The notes: generated by a model not told the origin, from the letters alone. A stretch of DNA of 64,000 nt from Massilia kyonggiensis (GCF_024756235.1 NZ_JANUGY010000007.1:416194-480193), one strand, 5' to 3'. Numbered from the stretch's first letter, positions 26,759 through 35,517 are shown. Translations and numbers: made by a program.

Positions 26759-27961
26759 TTACCAGTAGGGACGCCACGTGCGGGTGAGCCGCACGAGGGC
26801 CTCCAGGTAGAAATAATCGCCCCAGATGCAGGCCTCGTCCACGCCGACGCCGTTCGGCTTGTGGTACACGCCGTGCTTCAGCAGGCCGCTGCCGGGCGTG
26901 CCGCTCGTGTCGGCGTAGTCGCCCGCGAGCGTCAATACCGTGCCGGCCGCCGCGCGTTCGTAGGCCGTGCGCAGCAGGTCGGCGAGCGGCAGGTTGCGCG
27001 CCAGTTCCAGCAGGCCGCACGCGGCGATGGCGGCGCCCGAGCTGTCGCGGGGTTCTGCCCCGGACGTGAACACGAGGTCCCAATAGCAGATACCGTCCGC
27101 CGGCAGGCGGTTCAGGTAGTAGTTGGCCAGCACCTTCGCCAGGTCGACCAGGCGGCCGTCGCCGTTGTGGCGGTAGACGAGGGGGAAGCCCGAGATGCCC
27201 CATGCCTGGCCGCGCGCCCAGCAGGAATCGTCCGCATGACCCTGGTGCGTCTTGCCGTGCAGCGGCGCGCCGCTCGCCGGGTCGAAGAAGAACGTGTGGA
27301 ACGTGGAGCCGTCCGGACGCACGATGTGGCGCGCGGCCGCCTCGATGTGGCGGTCGGCCGCCGCGCGGAACGCCGGGTCGCCGGTAAAATCGCTCGCCCA
27401 GTACAACAGCGGCAGGTTCAGGTTGCAGTCGATGATCATGCGGCCGCGCTGGGCCGGGTCGGACAATTCTCCCCACGCCTGGATGATGCCGGCGCCGGGC
27501 AGGTAGCGTTCCAGCAGCAGGCGCGCGGCGCCCAGCGCCGCCTCGGCCGCCAGCGGCTCGCCCGTGAGCTGGTAACCGGACACGCACGAGAGGCTGTACA
27601 GGAACCCGAGGTCGTGGTGGTTGACGTTGATGCGGTCGCGCTGGCGCGCGTGGAAGCTGGCCACGTGGCGCAGGCCCGCGTCGCGGTAGCGCGCGGAGCC
27701 CGTCAGTTCGTACGCCAGCCACAGCATGCCGGTCCAAAAACCGTTCGTCCATTCCGTGTTGTCCATCGCCTGGTAGACGCCGCCCTGCGACGACGGCATC
27801 GGGAATGCGTCGCCGAAGTGGTCCAGGTTGCGGTCGACGGTGGCCAGCGCGCGGGCGATCGCGCGGTCGATGGCGGCCCTGTCGATATCGCGGTTCCAGT
27901 GGGCCGGCAGTGCGCCGGTGTTCAGCGGCTCGGGCGCGGCCGCGTTCAGGGGTGAGGTCAT
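26759..27961 (-). CDS. GH88 unsaturated glucuronyl hydrolase
   Basis: A 400-residue alpha/alpha-barrel enzyme. MDNTEWTNGFWTGMLWLAYE and NVNHHDLGFLYSL hold the two aspartates that family members use to hydrate the 4,5 double bond. DDSCWARGQAWGISGFPLVY is the conserved central motif. It releases 4-deoxy-L-threo-hex-4-enopyranuronate from lyase products, which opens to DKI. It has no signal peptide and so is cytosolic. It is the last gene of the leftward operon that begins with kduI. GH105 acts similarly on rhamnogalacturonan, but the motifs favour GH88. Confidence 0.88.
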   Translation of the reverse strand: MTSPLNAAAPEPLNTGALPAHWNRDIDRAAIDRAIARALATVDRNLDHFGDAFPMPSSQGGVYQAMDNTEWTNGFWTGMLWLAYELTGSARYRDAGLRHVASFHARQRDRINVNHHDLGFLYSLSCVSGYQLTGEPLAAEAALGAARLLLERYLPGAGIIQAWGELSDPAQRGRMIIDCNLNLPLLYWASDFTGDPAFRAAADRHIEAAARHIVRPDGSTFHTFFFDPASGAPLHGKTHQGHADDSCWARGQAWGISGFPLVYRHNGDGRLVDLAKVLANYYLNRLPADGICYWDLVFTSGAEPRDSSGAAIAACGLLELARNLPLADLLRTAYERAAAGTVLTLAGDYADTSGTPGSGLLKHGVYHKPNGVGVDEACIWGDYFYLEALVRLTRTWRPYW

Positions 27962-27977
27962 GCTTGCTCCTTGTGAT

Positions 27978-29219
27978 TCATTTTGCCGGCTCTGCGAGTG
28001 GGGCCGCGTCCGGTGCCGCGGTTTCCGGCGGCGTCGGCAGCAGGAACACGGCGGAGAGGATGAGGAAGACGAGGCCCAGGCCCGCCAGGATCAGGTACGT
28101 TGCGGAGAAACCGATCCGGTCGTAGCCGACGCCGGCCAGCGACGACAGCGCGAAGATGCCGATCGAGTGGCCGAAGCTCACGCCGACCATGTAGACGGTC
28201 GACGCGAGACGGTTGTCGAAGTGGCGCGCGATGTAGCGGAACAGCGAGACGGCGAGGATCGGCAGTTCCACCGAATGCAGCAGCTTCATCGCCGAGATCG
28301 AGACGGGGCCGGTGGCGAGGCCGGATCCGGCGATCCGCACGAGCATGATGGAGCCGGCCAGCAGCAGGCCGTTCTTCGCGCCGATGCGGCGGACGAGCAG
28401 GGGCGCGAGGAACAGGCCGCCCGCTTCCAGGAAGATCTGCGCCGAGTTCAGGTAACCGAACATCGCGACGCCCGTCTTCGGGTCCGGGAACAGCGACGCG
28501 AAATAGCGCGAGAACTGCTGGTCGAACACGAGGTACAGGTTCGTCACGCCCAGCACGAACACCATGAAGCGCCAGAAGCCGGGCATGGCCAGCAGCGCGA
28601 ACGCGTCGGCGAGCCTGACGCCTTCCTTGCCGCGCACGCCCGCTTCGACCGGACCGGCGCGCGTCACGGCGAGCAGCGCGAGCATCACGCCGCCCGCGAG
28701 CGACGCCAGTGCGAAATTGATGCCCGGGTCGACGTTGTAGATGCGGCCGCTGAATACGGCGGCGCTGGCGAAACCCAGCGATCCCCACAGCCTCACGCGG
28801 CTGTATTCGAAGCCGTCGCGCCGGCCGATGCGGTCGACGTACGATTCGATCGCGTAGCTGCCGGCATTGAACGTGATCCCGAGGTACAGCCCGCCCACGA
28901 CGGCGCCCAGCAGGATGTTCGTCTTCAGCAGCGGCGCGTAGAGGAACGGGAAGAACAGGCCCGACAGGGCGACGAGCGCCGCGACCGTCCACAGGATGTT
29001 GCGGCGGGTGCCCACGCGGTCCGACACGAAGCCGTAGACCGGTTGCGAGCACATCGCGGCGAAGGCGTTGGCCGCGAAGACGATGCCCGCCTCGGTGCCC
29101 GACAGCTTGAGCGTCTGCCCCAGCCAGACGGCGAGCAGGGAGATGCTCATCGCCTGGGCGAAGAAATAGATGTAGACGAAGCCGCACAGGAAGCGGAATT
29201 GCGATGTGCGCGTTGCCAT
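27978..29219 (-). CDS. LacY-type MFS oligosaccharide transporter
   Basis: A 413-residue, 12-helix permease of the major facilitator superfamily. The N-terminal FRFLCGFVYIYFFAQAM and the loop PVYGFVSDRVGTRRNI resemble the LacY/RafB/CscB oligosaccharide:H+ symporters. It probably imports the di- or oligosaccharide on which cytosolic GH88 acts. It lies 12 bp after the fructokinase gene and 16 bp before GH88 in the same operon. Confidence 0.86.
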   Translation of the reverse strand: MATRTSQFRFLCGFVYIYFFAQAMSISLLAVWLGQTLKLSGTEAGIVFAANAFAAMCSQPVYGFVSDRVGTRRNILWTVAALVALSGLFFPFLYAPLLKTNILLGAVVGGLYLGITFNAGSYAIESYVDRIGRRDGFEYSRVRLWGSLGFASAAVFSGRIYNVDPGINFALASLAGGVMLALLAVTRAGPVEAGVRGKEGVRLADAFALLAMPGFWRFMVFVLGVTNLYLVFDQQFSRYFASLFPDPKTGVAMFGYLNSAQIFLEAGGLFLAPLLVRRIGAKNGLLLAGSIMLVRIAGSGLATGPVSISAMKLLHSVELPILAVSLFRYIARHFDNRLASTVYMVGVSFGHSIGIFALSSLAGVGYDRIGFSATYLILAGLGLVFLILSAVFLLPTPPETAAPDAAPLAEPAK

Positions 29220-29231
29220 GGTGTCTCCTGG

Positions 29232-30212
29232 TTATCGTTGTAATACTTTGCCGAAATACTGTTGGCCGGGCGCCGGGAAGTCAAGGGCGTCGTCGCGGCG
29301 GACGACGATGGTGTCGGCCAGCGCGAGCACGGCCTCCAGCGCCGGCGGCTGCGCGCCCGCGAGCTGGCATGCGGCGGTACCGGCGCCGACAGCCACGCGC
29401 AGATGACTCCCGCCGGCCCGCTCCGGCCACGTCATGAAGCTGTAGAGCAGGGCGCCGATGCTGGCGTCGCCCGCGCCGACCGTGTCGACGACGTCCACGC
29501 GGGGCGCCGCCGCGTGCCATACGCCATCGGGCCGGACGAGGTGCGCGCCGTCGCCGCCGCGCGTAAACAGGTACGTCGCCGCCGGGTTCATGGCGCGCAG
29601 CGCCGCGAAGGCGGCGTCGGTGTCGTCGTGGCGGAACAGGCCGCGCAGATCTTCGTCGGACACCTTGACGACGTCCGCCAGGCCGACCATCGTGCGCAGC
29701 GTGTCGTCATAGCGCTCGTCCATCAGCGCGCGGAAATTGGGGTCGTAGCTGATCTTCGTGCCGCGCAGTTTCAGGTCGCAGGCCAGCGCGACGAGCGTGG
29801 CCGCCAGCGGTTCGCGCGCGAGGCTGATGCCGCCGAAGTGGACCCACGCGGCGCCGTCCTGCCAGCCGGCCGGCAGGCGGTCCGGATCGAAGTGCAGGTC
29901 GGCGCTGTCCGTGCCGATGAAGAAATAGCGGGGCGGATGGCGTTCGTGCACGACGGCCAGCAGCGGCGGGCGGTCGACCTGCTGCAGGAAGGCGGGGTGG
30001 AGACCGGCGGCCGCGTTGGCGGCGGCGAGTTCGAGGCCGAACACGTCGCGGCTGACGGCGCCCGCGAACGCGCTCGGGATGCCGAGGCGGGCGACGACGC
30101 GCGCCACGTTCCACGTCGAGCCGCCGGTCTGGCTCGTCCACGTGCCGGGGCCCGTCGTGAGCAGGTCCGTCAGGGCTTCGCCGGCCGCGACGAAGCGGGG
30201 CAGCGCGGTCAT
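29232..30212 (-). CDS. PfkB family carbohydrate kinase, probable fructokinase
   Basis: A 326-residue ribokinase-fold kinase. Seen: the glycine-rich TGGSTWNVARVVARLG near residue 29 and the C-terminal DTVGAGDASIGALLY with the catalytic aspartate of the GAGD motif. The start overlaps the isomerase stop by four bases (ATGA), so the two are translationally coupled. Next to a mannose isomerase-like gene, phosphorylation of fructose to fructose 6-phosphate is the simplest role. A second KDG kinase is possible but less likely, because kdgK is in the same operon. Confidence 0.82.
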   Translation of the reverse strand: MTALPRFVAAGEALTDLLTTGPGTWTSQTGGSTWNVARVVARLGIPSAFAGAVSRDVFGLELAAANAAAGLHPAFLQQVDRPPLLAVVHERHPPRYFFIGTDSADLHFDPDRLPAGWQDGAAWVHFGGISLAREPLAATLVALACDLKLRGTKISYDPNFRALMDERYDDTLRTMVGLADVVKVSDEDLRGLFRHDDTDAAFAALRAMNPAATYLFTRGGDGAHLVRPDGVWHAAAPRVDVVDTVGAGDASIGALLYSFMTWPERAGGSHLRVAVGAGTAACQLAGAQPPALEAVLALADTIVVRRDDALDFPAPGQQYFGKVLQR

Positions 30213-31423
30213 ACGGCCCCCGCCAGCGCGTGCAGCACGTCGTAGCAGGCGCCCATCGTGTGGTAGTCCGTCTTGCCGGCCGGGCTTTTTTCGTCGGTCA
30301 GCTTGCGGTTGTCCGGGCCGAGGATGCGGTACCACGCGCCGTGGTCGTGGTCGACGAAGTGCGCCCAGCTGTACGCCCAGATGCGGTCGTACCAGTCCCA
30401 GTAGGCGGAGTTCCCGGTGCGCACGGCCAGCAGCGCGGCGGCCGCGAAGCTCTCGGCCTGGACCCAGAAGTACTTGTCGCCGTCGCAGATGCTGCCGTCC
30501 GGCGCGTAGCCGTAGCAGATGCCGCCATGGTCCGCGTCCCACGCGCGCAGCAGCGCCGCGTCGAACAGCTGGACGGCGCGGGGCGCGAGCCATTCGGCGT
30601 CGCCCGCCAGGTGCGCGCGGTGGCGTTCCAGCAGCAGCAGGAGCTTCGCCCACTCCGTCAGGTGGCCGGGCTGGTAGCCCCAGGGGCGGAAGATGTTCGT
30701 CTTGTCGTCGCGGTTGTAGTCCCAGTCCACCGACCAGTCGGCGCGGTAGTGCTCCCACACGAAGCCTTGCGCCAGCGCGGCCTGGCGCAGCGTGATGTTG
30801 CGGGCCAGCGTCTCGGCGCGGTGCAGGTAGCGGACCTCGCCTGTCGCCTCGTACGCCGCCAGCATCGCTTCGCACGAATGCATGTTGGCGTTCTGGCCGC
30901 GGTACGCGTCCAGCACCGCCCAGTCGGCGCTGGCCTGGTCCGCGTACAGGCCGTACTCGGGCTCCCAGAAGCGCGCCTCCATCAGGTCGTACGTTTCGGC
31001 GAGGTAGCCGCGTGCTTCCGGCACGCCCGCGCGCAGCGCGTGCGCATACGCGAGCATGACGAAGGCGAGGCCGTAGCAGTGGTTGTCGCCGTCGAGGACT
31101 TCCTTGCGGCCGCCGTTCCACGCCAGTTGCCAGGCGTAGCCGCCCGTGTCCGGATCGCGATGGACGTCGCGCAGGAACGCAACGCCGTGGCGCACGGCCG
31201 CGAGATAATCCGCGTCGCCGAAGCGCCGGTACGCCATCGCGTAATTGAAGACGAAGCGCGTGCTGCTGACGAGGTGGCGCGTCGTGCGGTCGTACACCGT
31301 GCCGTCGTCGCGGAAGAAGTGGAAAAAGCCGCCGCTCGCGTCGATGCAGCGCGGGTGGTAAAACCGCATCGTGTGGGCGATGTGGTCGAGCAGGAAGCCG
31401 GGAGAACGGAAATCGGGTGCCAT
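30209..31423 (-). CDS. AGE-family sugar isomerase, probable D-mannose isomerase
   Basis: A 404-residue alpha/alpha-barrel protein of the N-acylglucosamine 2-epimerase superfamily. Landmarks are RFVFNYAMAYRRFG, WNGGRKEVLDGDNHCYGLAF, GQNANMHSCEAMLAAYEATG, DKTNIFRPWGYQPGHLTEWA and KYFWVQAESFAAAAL, matching the His/Arg/Glu pocket of mannose isomerases and YihS. It would convert D-mannose to D-fructose in the cytosol. Coupling to the fructokinase supports this. The start ATG is 11 bp after the epimerase gene. N-acylglucosamine epimerase is a weaker alternative. Confidence 0.84.
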   Translation of the reverse strand: MAPDFRSPGFLLDHIAHTMRFYHPRCIDASGGFFHFFRDDGTVYDRTTRHLVSSTRFVFNYAMAYRRFGDADYLAAVRHGVAFLRDVHRDPDTGGYAWQLAWNGGRKEVLDGDNHCYGLAFVMLAYAHALRAGVPEARGYLAETYDLMEARFWEPEYGLYADQASADWAVLDAYRGQNANMHSCEAMLAAYEATGEVRYLHRAETLARNITLRQAALAQGFVWEHYRADWSVDWDYNRDDKTNIFRPWGYQPGHLTEWAKLLLLLERHRAHLAGDAEWLAPRAVQLFDAALLRAWDADHGGICYGYAPDGSICDGDKYFWVQAESFAAAALLAVRTGNSAYWDWYDRIWAYSWAHFVDHDHGAWYRILGPDNRKLTDEKSPAGKTDYHTMGACYDVLHALAGAV

Positions 31424-31434
31424 GGCGCGGTTCT

Positions 31435-32460
31435 CTATCGTTGGGTTGGAAGGGACGGTTGGGGCCAGGCCGCGATGCGGTAACGGGTTTCCCACGGCGC
31501 GTCGGGGGTGATGGCGATCCCGAGCCGGTCCGCCAGCGGGTGGTCCGCGGGCGCCGTCGCGACGCGGCCCAGGTCGAACAGGCTGTTCACCGGTTCGGCG
31601 CCCAGCGCGAGGTGGCTGCTCATCCAGGGAAAGTGGATGCGGCCGCCGTTGCTCACCCACAGCAGCAGGTCGGGCAGCTGCGCCGTGTCCCACCACAGGC
31701 CGACGCAGGCGTCGTAATCGAGGTAGTGCAGGGCGATCGGCGCGGCGCCGTCCTGGCCGCCGATCGCGCGCACCTGCAGCAGCTCCTCGGCCGGCGCGGA
31801 GAACGGCAGGTGCGTGAGATCGATGGGGCCGTCGACGCCGGCCAGGCTGTCCAGCGACGCCGAGCGCGTGTCGGACAGCAGCCGCGACACCGCGCCGGCC
31901 GGCTGGGCCGGATAGCTGTGAATGCCGTCGTGCGGCCCGAGCACGACACGCACGCGTCCCGGCGCCGGCGGCAGGCGGAACGTCGGATGCAGGCCGGCGG
32001 GCACGCGTGCGGGCCGGCGGGCCCATACGCGCAACGTGATGTCGACGGCGGGGGCGTCCGGATCGGCCGCGATCTCCCGCTCGATGTGCTCGATCGGCGA
32101 GTCGGACGGATAATCGATGGCCAGGTGGATGCGGGTGTCGCTCGCGGACACGCAGCGCCAGTGATGGTTCGCCGCGTAGCCGTGGTTCCACGCATCCTCG
32201 GGCGCGTGCGTGCGCCACGTGGCGGGCAGGCCGTGCGGCGGCTCCGTGCAGCCGAACGGCAGGCAGGGCCATTCGCCGCGCAGGCGCCGCATGATGCCGG
32301 GCAGGGTGCCGGCACGCGTCATGCCGGCCCACGGCGCGACGTGCATGATCTCCAGTTCGCGCTCGTCGCCGATGCGCAGGCTCAGGGGACCGAGCATCGC
32401 GCCGAGCGATTGCACGTCCGCGCTGCCGTGGTCCCAGGCGAGACGCCAGCTGCCGCTCAT
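31435..32460 (-). CDS. Aldose 1-epimerase-like beta-sandwich protein
   Basis: A 341-residue protein with the galactose-mutarotase-like fold. Features are HPTFRLPP near the centre and NGGRIHFPWMSSHLALGAEP at the C-terminal side. Such proteins speed anomer exchange of free sugars or bind sugars. Its place between kdgK and the isomerase gene suggests a mutarotase for a uronate or mannose intermediate. Family membership is moderately sure and the substrate is unknown. Confidence 0.65.
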   Translation of the reverse strand: MSGSWRLAWDHGSADVQSLGAMLGPLSLRIGDERELEIMHVAPWAGMTRAGTLPGIMRRLRGEWPCLPFGCTEPPHGLPATWRTHAPEDAWNHGYAANHHWRCVSASDTRIHLAIDYPSDSPIEHIEREIAADPDAPAVDITLRVWARRPARVPAGLHPTFRLPPAPGRVRVVLGPHDGIHSYPAQPAGAVSRLLSDTRSASLDSLAGVDGPIDLTHLPFSAPAEELLQVRAIGGQDGAAPIALHYLDYDACVGLWWDTAQLPDLLLWVSNGGRIHFPWMSSHLALGAEPVNSLFDLGRVATAPADHPLADRLGIAITPDAPWETRYRIAAWPQPSLPTQR

Positions 32461-32475
32461 GCGGACCTCCGTGCT

Positions 32476-33474
32476 TCAGGACCGGCCATCGAACGCTCCG
32501 GTAAGCACAGGGTCGGCGTCGCGCGTGATCGCATGCTTCATGGCGGCGGCGGCGAGCGCGAATCCGGCCACGTCCGCGGGCGCCATGCCGGTCTGCAGTC
32601 CGTGCAGGATGCCGGCCGCGAAGGCGTCGCCCGTGCCGATGCGGTCGACGATGCCCGACAGCCGGTAGCTCCCGCCCGTCACGGACGCCGCGCGGGTGTG
32701 CAGGACGGCCGACAGCTCGTGCTCGTTGGCACCGTGGTGGACCCGGCGCGTCCAGGCCAGCAGTTCCAGGTTCGGGAATGCGGCGAACGCGACCCGCGCC
32801 GCGTCCTGCTCGCGCGCGGCGTCCATCAGTTCCGGGCGGTCGAGCACGAGGGCGATGTCGCGCGGCGTGGCGCACAGCACGTCGGCCATGCGCATCGCCT
32901 CCAGCAGCAGCGGCGCGCCGTCCTGGCCGCGTTCGGCCCCCGGCATGGCCGCCGTGCCATCGAATGCGACGCGCACGCCGGCCGCGCGGGCCGCCCGCAT
33001 CGCCGCGAGCACGGCCTGGGCGGGACCGTCGCCGACGGCCGGCGCGATGCCCGACACGTGCAGCCAGCCGGCGCCGTCCAGCAGCGCGGGCCAGTCGTAC
33101 AGGCCGGGGTCGGCCAGCGCGTACGCGGAGCCGGCACGGTCGTAGATGGTCTCGGATGGGCGCGCGGCGGCGCCCGGCGTGATGAAGTACAGGCCCATGC
33201 GGCCCGGGCGCAGGCGGATGCCGGACGTGTCCACGCCGTGCGCGCGCAGGCTGTCGAGCGCGGCGCGGCCGAGGGAGTTGTCGGGCAGGACGCTGACCAT
33301 CGCCGTGCGGTGTCCGAGCAGCGCGAGCGCGACGGCGACGTTCGCTTCCGCGCCGCCCGCGCAGGCGTCCAGCGCCGGCGTCTGCAGCAGCATGCGGCCC
33401 GGCGGGGCGGCGAGGCGCAGCAGGATCTCGCCGAAGCAGACGATGCGGCCTGCCATGTCGGGACGGGTGCTCAT
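32476..33474 (-). CDS. kdgK: 2-dehydro-3-deoxygluconokinase
   Basis: A 332-residue PfkB-family kinase. The N-terminus reads IVCFGEILLRLAAPPGRML, typical for KDG kinase, followed by GGAEANVAVALALLG. The active-site loop is DRIGTGDAFAAGIL near residue 280. It phosphorylates 2-keto-3-deoxygluconate to KDPG. Its start overlaps the kduD stop by four bases. No KDPG aldolase is in the window, so that step is encoded elsewhere. Confidence 0.88.
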   Translation of the reverse strand: MSTRPDMAGRIVCFGEILLRLAAPPGRMLLQTPALDACAGGAEANVAVALALLGHRTAMVSVLPDNSLGRAALDSLRAHGVDTSGIRLRPGRMGLYFITPGAAARPSETIYDRAGSAYALADPGLYDWPALLDGAGWLHVSGIAPAVGDGPAQAVLAAMRAARAAGVRVAFDGTAAMPGAERGQDGAPLLLEAMRMADVLCATPRDIALVLDRPELMDAAREQDAARVAFAAFPNLELLAWTRRVHHGANEHELSAVLHTRAASVTGGSYRLSGIVDRIGTGDAFAAGILHGLQTGMAPADVAGFALAAAAMKHAITRDADPVLTGAFDGRS

Positions 33475-34226
33475 CGGGCCAGCCAGCCGCCGTCCACCGG
33501 CAGCACGATGCCGTGGACGTAGTCGCTGGCGCGGCTGGCCAGGAACACGGCGGCGCCGGCCAGGTCGCCCGGCTGACCCCAGCGGCCGGCGGGAATGCGC
33601 GCGAGGATGGCCGGCTCGCGCACGAAATCCGCGCGCAGCGCCGCCGTATTGTTCGTGTCGAAGTAGCCGGGCGCGATGGCGTTGACGTTGATGCCTTGCG
33701 CGGCCCATTCGTTGGCCAGCGCGCGCGTCAGGCCCGCGACGGCGCTCTTGCTCGCCGCATAGGCCGGCACGCGGATGCCGCCCTGGAACGACAGCAGCGA
33801 GGCGATGTTGACGATCTTGCCGCCGCCGTGCGCCGCCATGTGGCGTGCCGCGGCCTGCGCCAGGAAAAAGACGGATTTCAGGTTGGTGTCGATGACGGCG
33901 TCCCAGTCCGCTTCGTCGACCTCGAGACTGTCGGCGCGGCGGATGATGCCGGCATTGTTGACGACGATGTCGAGCCGGCCGTTCAGGGCGACGGCGGCAT
34001 CGACGACGTCGCGCACGGGCGCCGTGGACGACAGGTCCGCGCGCACGTCGAGGAAGCGGCGGCCGAGCGCGCGGACTTGCGCGGCCGTGTCGTCGGCGGG
34101 GCTGCGCCCGGCCGCGACGATGTCGGCGCCGGCTGCGGCCAGCGCGATGGCGATGCCCTGGCCGAGGCCCGTGTTGGCGCCCGTGACGAGCGCCGTGCGG
34201 CCGGCGAGGTTGAACAGGTCGAGCAT
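33471..34226 (-). CDS. kduD: 2-deoxy-D-gluconate 3-dehydrogenase (DKII reductase)
   Basis: A 251-residue SDR. TGANTGLGQGIA forms the cofactor site, NNAGIIRR follows, and YAASKSAVAGLTRAL is the catalytic Tyr/Lys motif. GFARHAALERQ-like shadows in other frames are not genes. KduD reduces 2,5-diketo-3-deoxygluconate to KDG. It lies directly after kduI, the usual order. The start ATG is 10 bp from the kduI stop. Confidence 0.9.
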   Translation of the reverse strand: MLDLFNLAGRTALVTGANTGLGQGIAIALAAAGADIVAAGRSPADDTAAQVRALGRRFLDVRADLSSTAPVRDVVDAAVALNGRLDIVVNNAGIIRRADSLEVDEADWDAVIDTNLKSVFFLAQAAARHMAAHGGGKIVNIASLLSFQGGIRVPAYAASKSAVAGLTRALANEWAAQGINVNAIAPGYFDTNNTAALRADFVREPAILARIPAGRWGQPGDLAGAAVFLASRASDYVHGIVLPVDGGWLAR

Positions 34227-34236
34227 GGGATATCCC

Positions 34237-35085
34237 TTATTTCAGCTGGCAGATGTCGAGGACCTGCATGTCCGTGTAGTCCAGGTTCTCGCCGCCCATC
34301 GCCCAGATGAAGGCATAGTTGGCCGTGCCGGAGCCCATGTGGATCGACCACGGCGGCGACACGACGGCCTGTTCGTTGGCCACGACGATGTGGCGCGCCG
34401 AATCGGGGGCGCCCATGAAGTGGAACACGCGCTGGTCGTCCTGCAGGTCGAAATAGAAATACACCTCGGACCGGCGCTCGTGCACGTGCGGCGGCATCGT
34501 GTTCCACACGCTGCCCGTCTTCAGCACCGTCAGGCCCAGCAGCAGCTGGGCGGACTTGCACACGCCCGGGATGACGTACTGGTAGATCGTGCGTTCGTTC
34601 GACGTCGCGGCGCTGCCGCGTTCCAGCGGGATCGCCTGGGCGTGGGTGATCTTGACGAGTTCGCAGCGGACGTGCGCGGGCGTCGACGCGAGATAGAAGC
34701 GGGCCGGGTTGGCCGCATCCAGCGATTCGAAGACGACGTCGGTGCTGCCCATCGGGACGTACAGGCCGTCGCGCGGGGCCAGTCCGAACGACTGGCCGTC
34801 GACGGTGACACGGCCTGCGCCGCCCGCCACGTTGATGATGCCCAGCTCGCGCCGTGCGAGGAACGGCTGGCCGGCGGCGGACGCGGGTTCCGTGTGCGTG
34901 GGCAGGGCCAGCGGGCCGGCGACGGGCGCGGCGCCGCCGATGACGAAGCGCTCGTCGTGGCAATAGTTCAGCGTGACGGCGTCCGGGGCGAACATCCGGT
35001 CGATCAGGTAGCGCTGGCGCAGCTGCTCGTTGCTGGCGCCCGCCATCATGTCGGGGTGGGTGGCGTAGTAGGTCTTTTCGAACAC
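34237..35085 (-). CDS. kduI: 5-dehydro-4-deoxy-D-glucuronate isomerase
   Basis: A 282-residue cupin, the usual KduI length. Recognisable stretches are THPDMMAGASNEQLRQRYL at the N-terminus, the metal-binding MPPHVHERRSEVYFYFDL and a C-terminal MGGENLDYTDMQVLDICQLK. It converts DKI from unsaturated uronate to DKII. The start is GTG at 35085, supported by GAGGAGACACC upstream. It is the first gene of an eight-gene leftward operon with little or no space between genes. Confidence 0.93.
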   Translation of the reverse strand: MFEKTYYATHPDMMAGASNEQLRQRYLIDRMFAPDAVTLNYCHDERFVIGGAAPVAGPLALPTHTEPASAAGQPFLARRELGIINVAGGAGRVTVDGQSFGLAPRDGLYVPMGSTDVVFESLDAANPARFYLASTPAHVRCELVKITHAQAIPLERGSAATSNERTIYQYVIPGVCKSAQLLLGLTVLKTGSVWNTMPPHVHERRSEVYFYFDLQDDQRVFHFMGAPDSARHIVVANEQAVVSPPWSIHMGSGTANYAFIWAMGGENLDYTDMQVLDICQLK

Positions 35086-35125
35086 GGGTGTCTCCTCGTT
35101 CTCCGTGATGAGTCATCGGTTAGCG

Positions 35126-35137
35126 GTTATCGATAAC
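35126..35137. promoter_or_regulatory. LacI-family operator before kduI, perfect palindrome (12/12)
   Basis: GTTATCGATAAC is a perfect 12-bp palindrome, 41 bp before the kduI GTG and one base after the predicted -10 of the leftward promoter. It is the best copy of the motif and defines the consensus. Confidence 0.78.
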
Positions 35138-35138
35138 A

Positions 35139-35166
35139 ATCATATCAGGGTATTTCGAAAAGTAAA
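35139..35166 (-). promoter_or_regulatory. Leftward promoter of the kduI operon
   Basis: On the minus strand TTTACT (35166-35161), 16 bases, then TATGAT (35144-35139). The operator at 35126-35137 covers the expected transcription start. Confidence 0.55.
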
Positions 35167-35249
35167 ACCCCGCGGCAGGCCCGCCGGCACAAAATGGCTG
35201 TGGTCGCGGTAACGCGGTATTTGGGTCATCCGCCGAGCAAGGCCTGCGC

Positions 35250-35288
35250 AAAAAAAAATGGCCCGCCCCGACGAAGTCGAGGCGGGCC
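35250..35288 (-). terminator. Strong leftward intrinsic terminator between kduI and the lyase gene
   Basis: On the minus strand GGCCCGCC continues into TCGAC, then a UUC loop and GTCGG followed by GGCGGGCC. This is a 13-bp stem with one G-U pair, one A, then nine U residues (A-run at 35250-35258 on the plus strand). No protein gene lies upstream on that strand before the rightward lyase, so it ends a leader or small RNA. Confidence 0.85.
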
Positions 35289-35363
35289 CAATACGGGTCT
35301 GGAACGTACCCGCAAGGAGATCGCCATACCGGCATGAACCGGCTATGCCCGAGCGTACAGCGC
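35250..35363 (-). ncRNA. Candidate LacI-controlled small RNA or attenuated kduI leader
   Basis: A minus-strand promoter-like pair at 35398-35370, with an operator over its -10, is followed by about 114 bases with no convincing reading frame. The segment ends in the strong terminator at 35250-35288. This layout suggests a short leftward transcript. It may be an independent small RNA, or an upstream start whose read-through into kduI depends on the terminator. No known RNA family was recognised. Confidence 0.5.
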
Positions 35364-35365
35364 AA

Positions 35366-35377
35366 GTTAACGATAAC
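35366..35377. promoter_or_regulatory. LacI-family operator over the candidate small RNA promoter (11/12)
   Basis: GTTAACGATAAC overlaps the -10-like TATCGT of the minus strand. Confidence 0.62.
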
Positions 35378-35398
35378 AAAACTTGTCGCCGATATCAA
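35370..35398 (-). promoter_or_regulatory. Leftward promoter of the candidate small RNA
   Basis: On the minus strand TTGATA (35398-35393), 17 bases, TATCGT (35375-35370). The -35 matches 5 of 6 and the -10 matches 4 of 6 consensus bases. Confidence 0.45.
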
Positions 35399-35462
35399 CA
35401 GATTTCGATGACGTCCCGTTTCTGGCGGCCAACCGGGCTTCAACGCCCACGCAACACGTGTC

Positions 35463-35474
35463 GGTAACGATAAC
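35463..35474. promoter_or_regulatory. LacI-family operator before the second lyase (10/12)
   Basis: GGTAACGATAAC, followed by AAAATT, lies 55 bp from the next site at 35518 and could act with it. Confidence 0.5.
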
Positions 35475-35517
35475 AAAATTGCTTCCGTTTTGTTGCACTC
35501 GTGTTACGATCGTCGGC

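Noticed and set aside
35120..35476. A 118-codon minus-strand frame between kduI and the second lyase
   Set aside because: It runs through the promoters, four operators and the terminator hairpin, and its product has no recognisable features. Regulatory DNA explains the region better.
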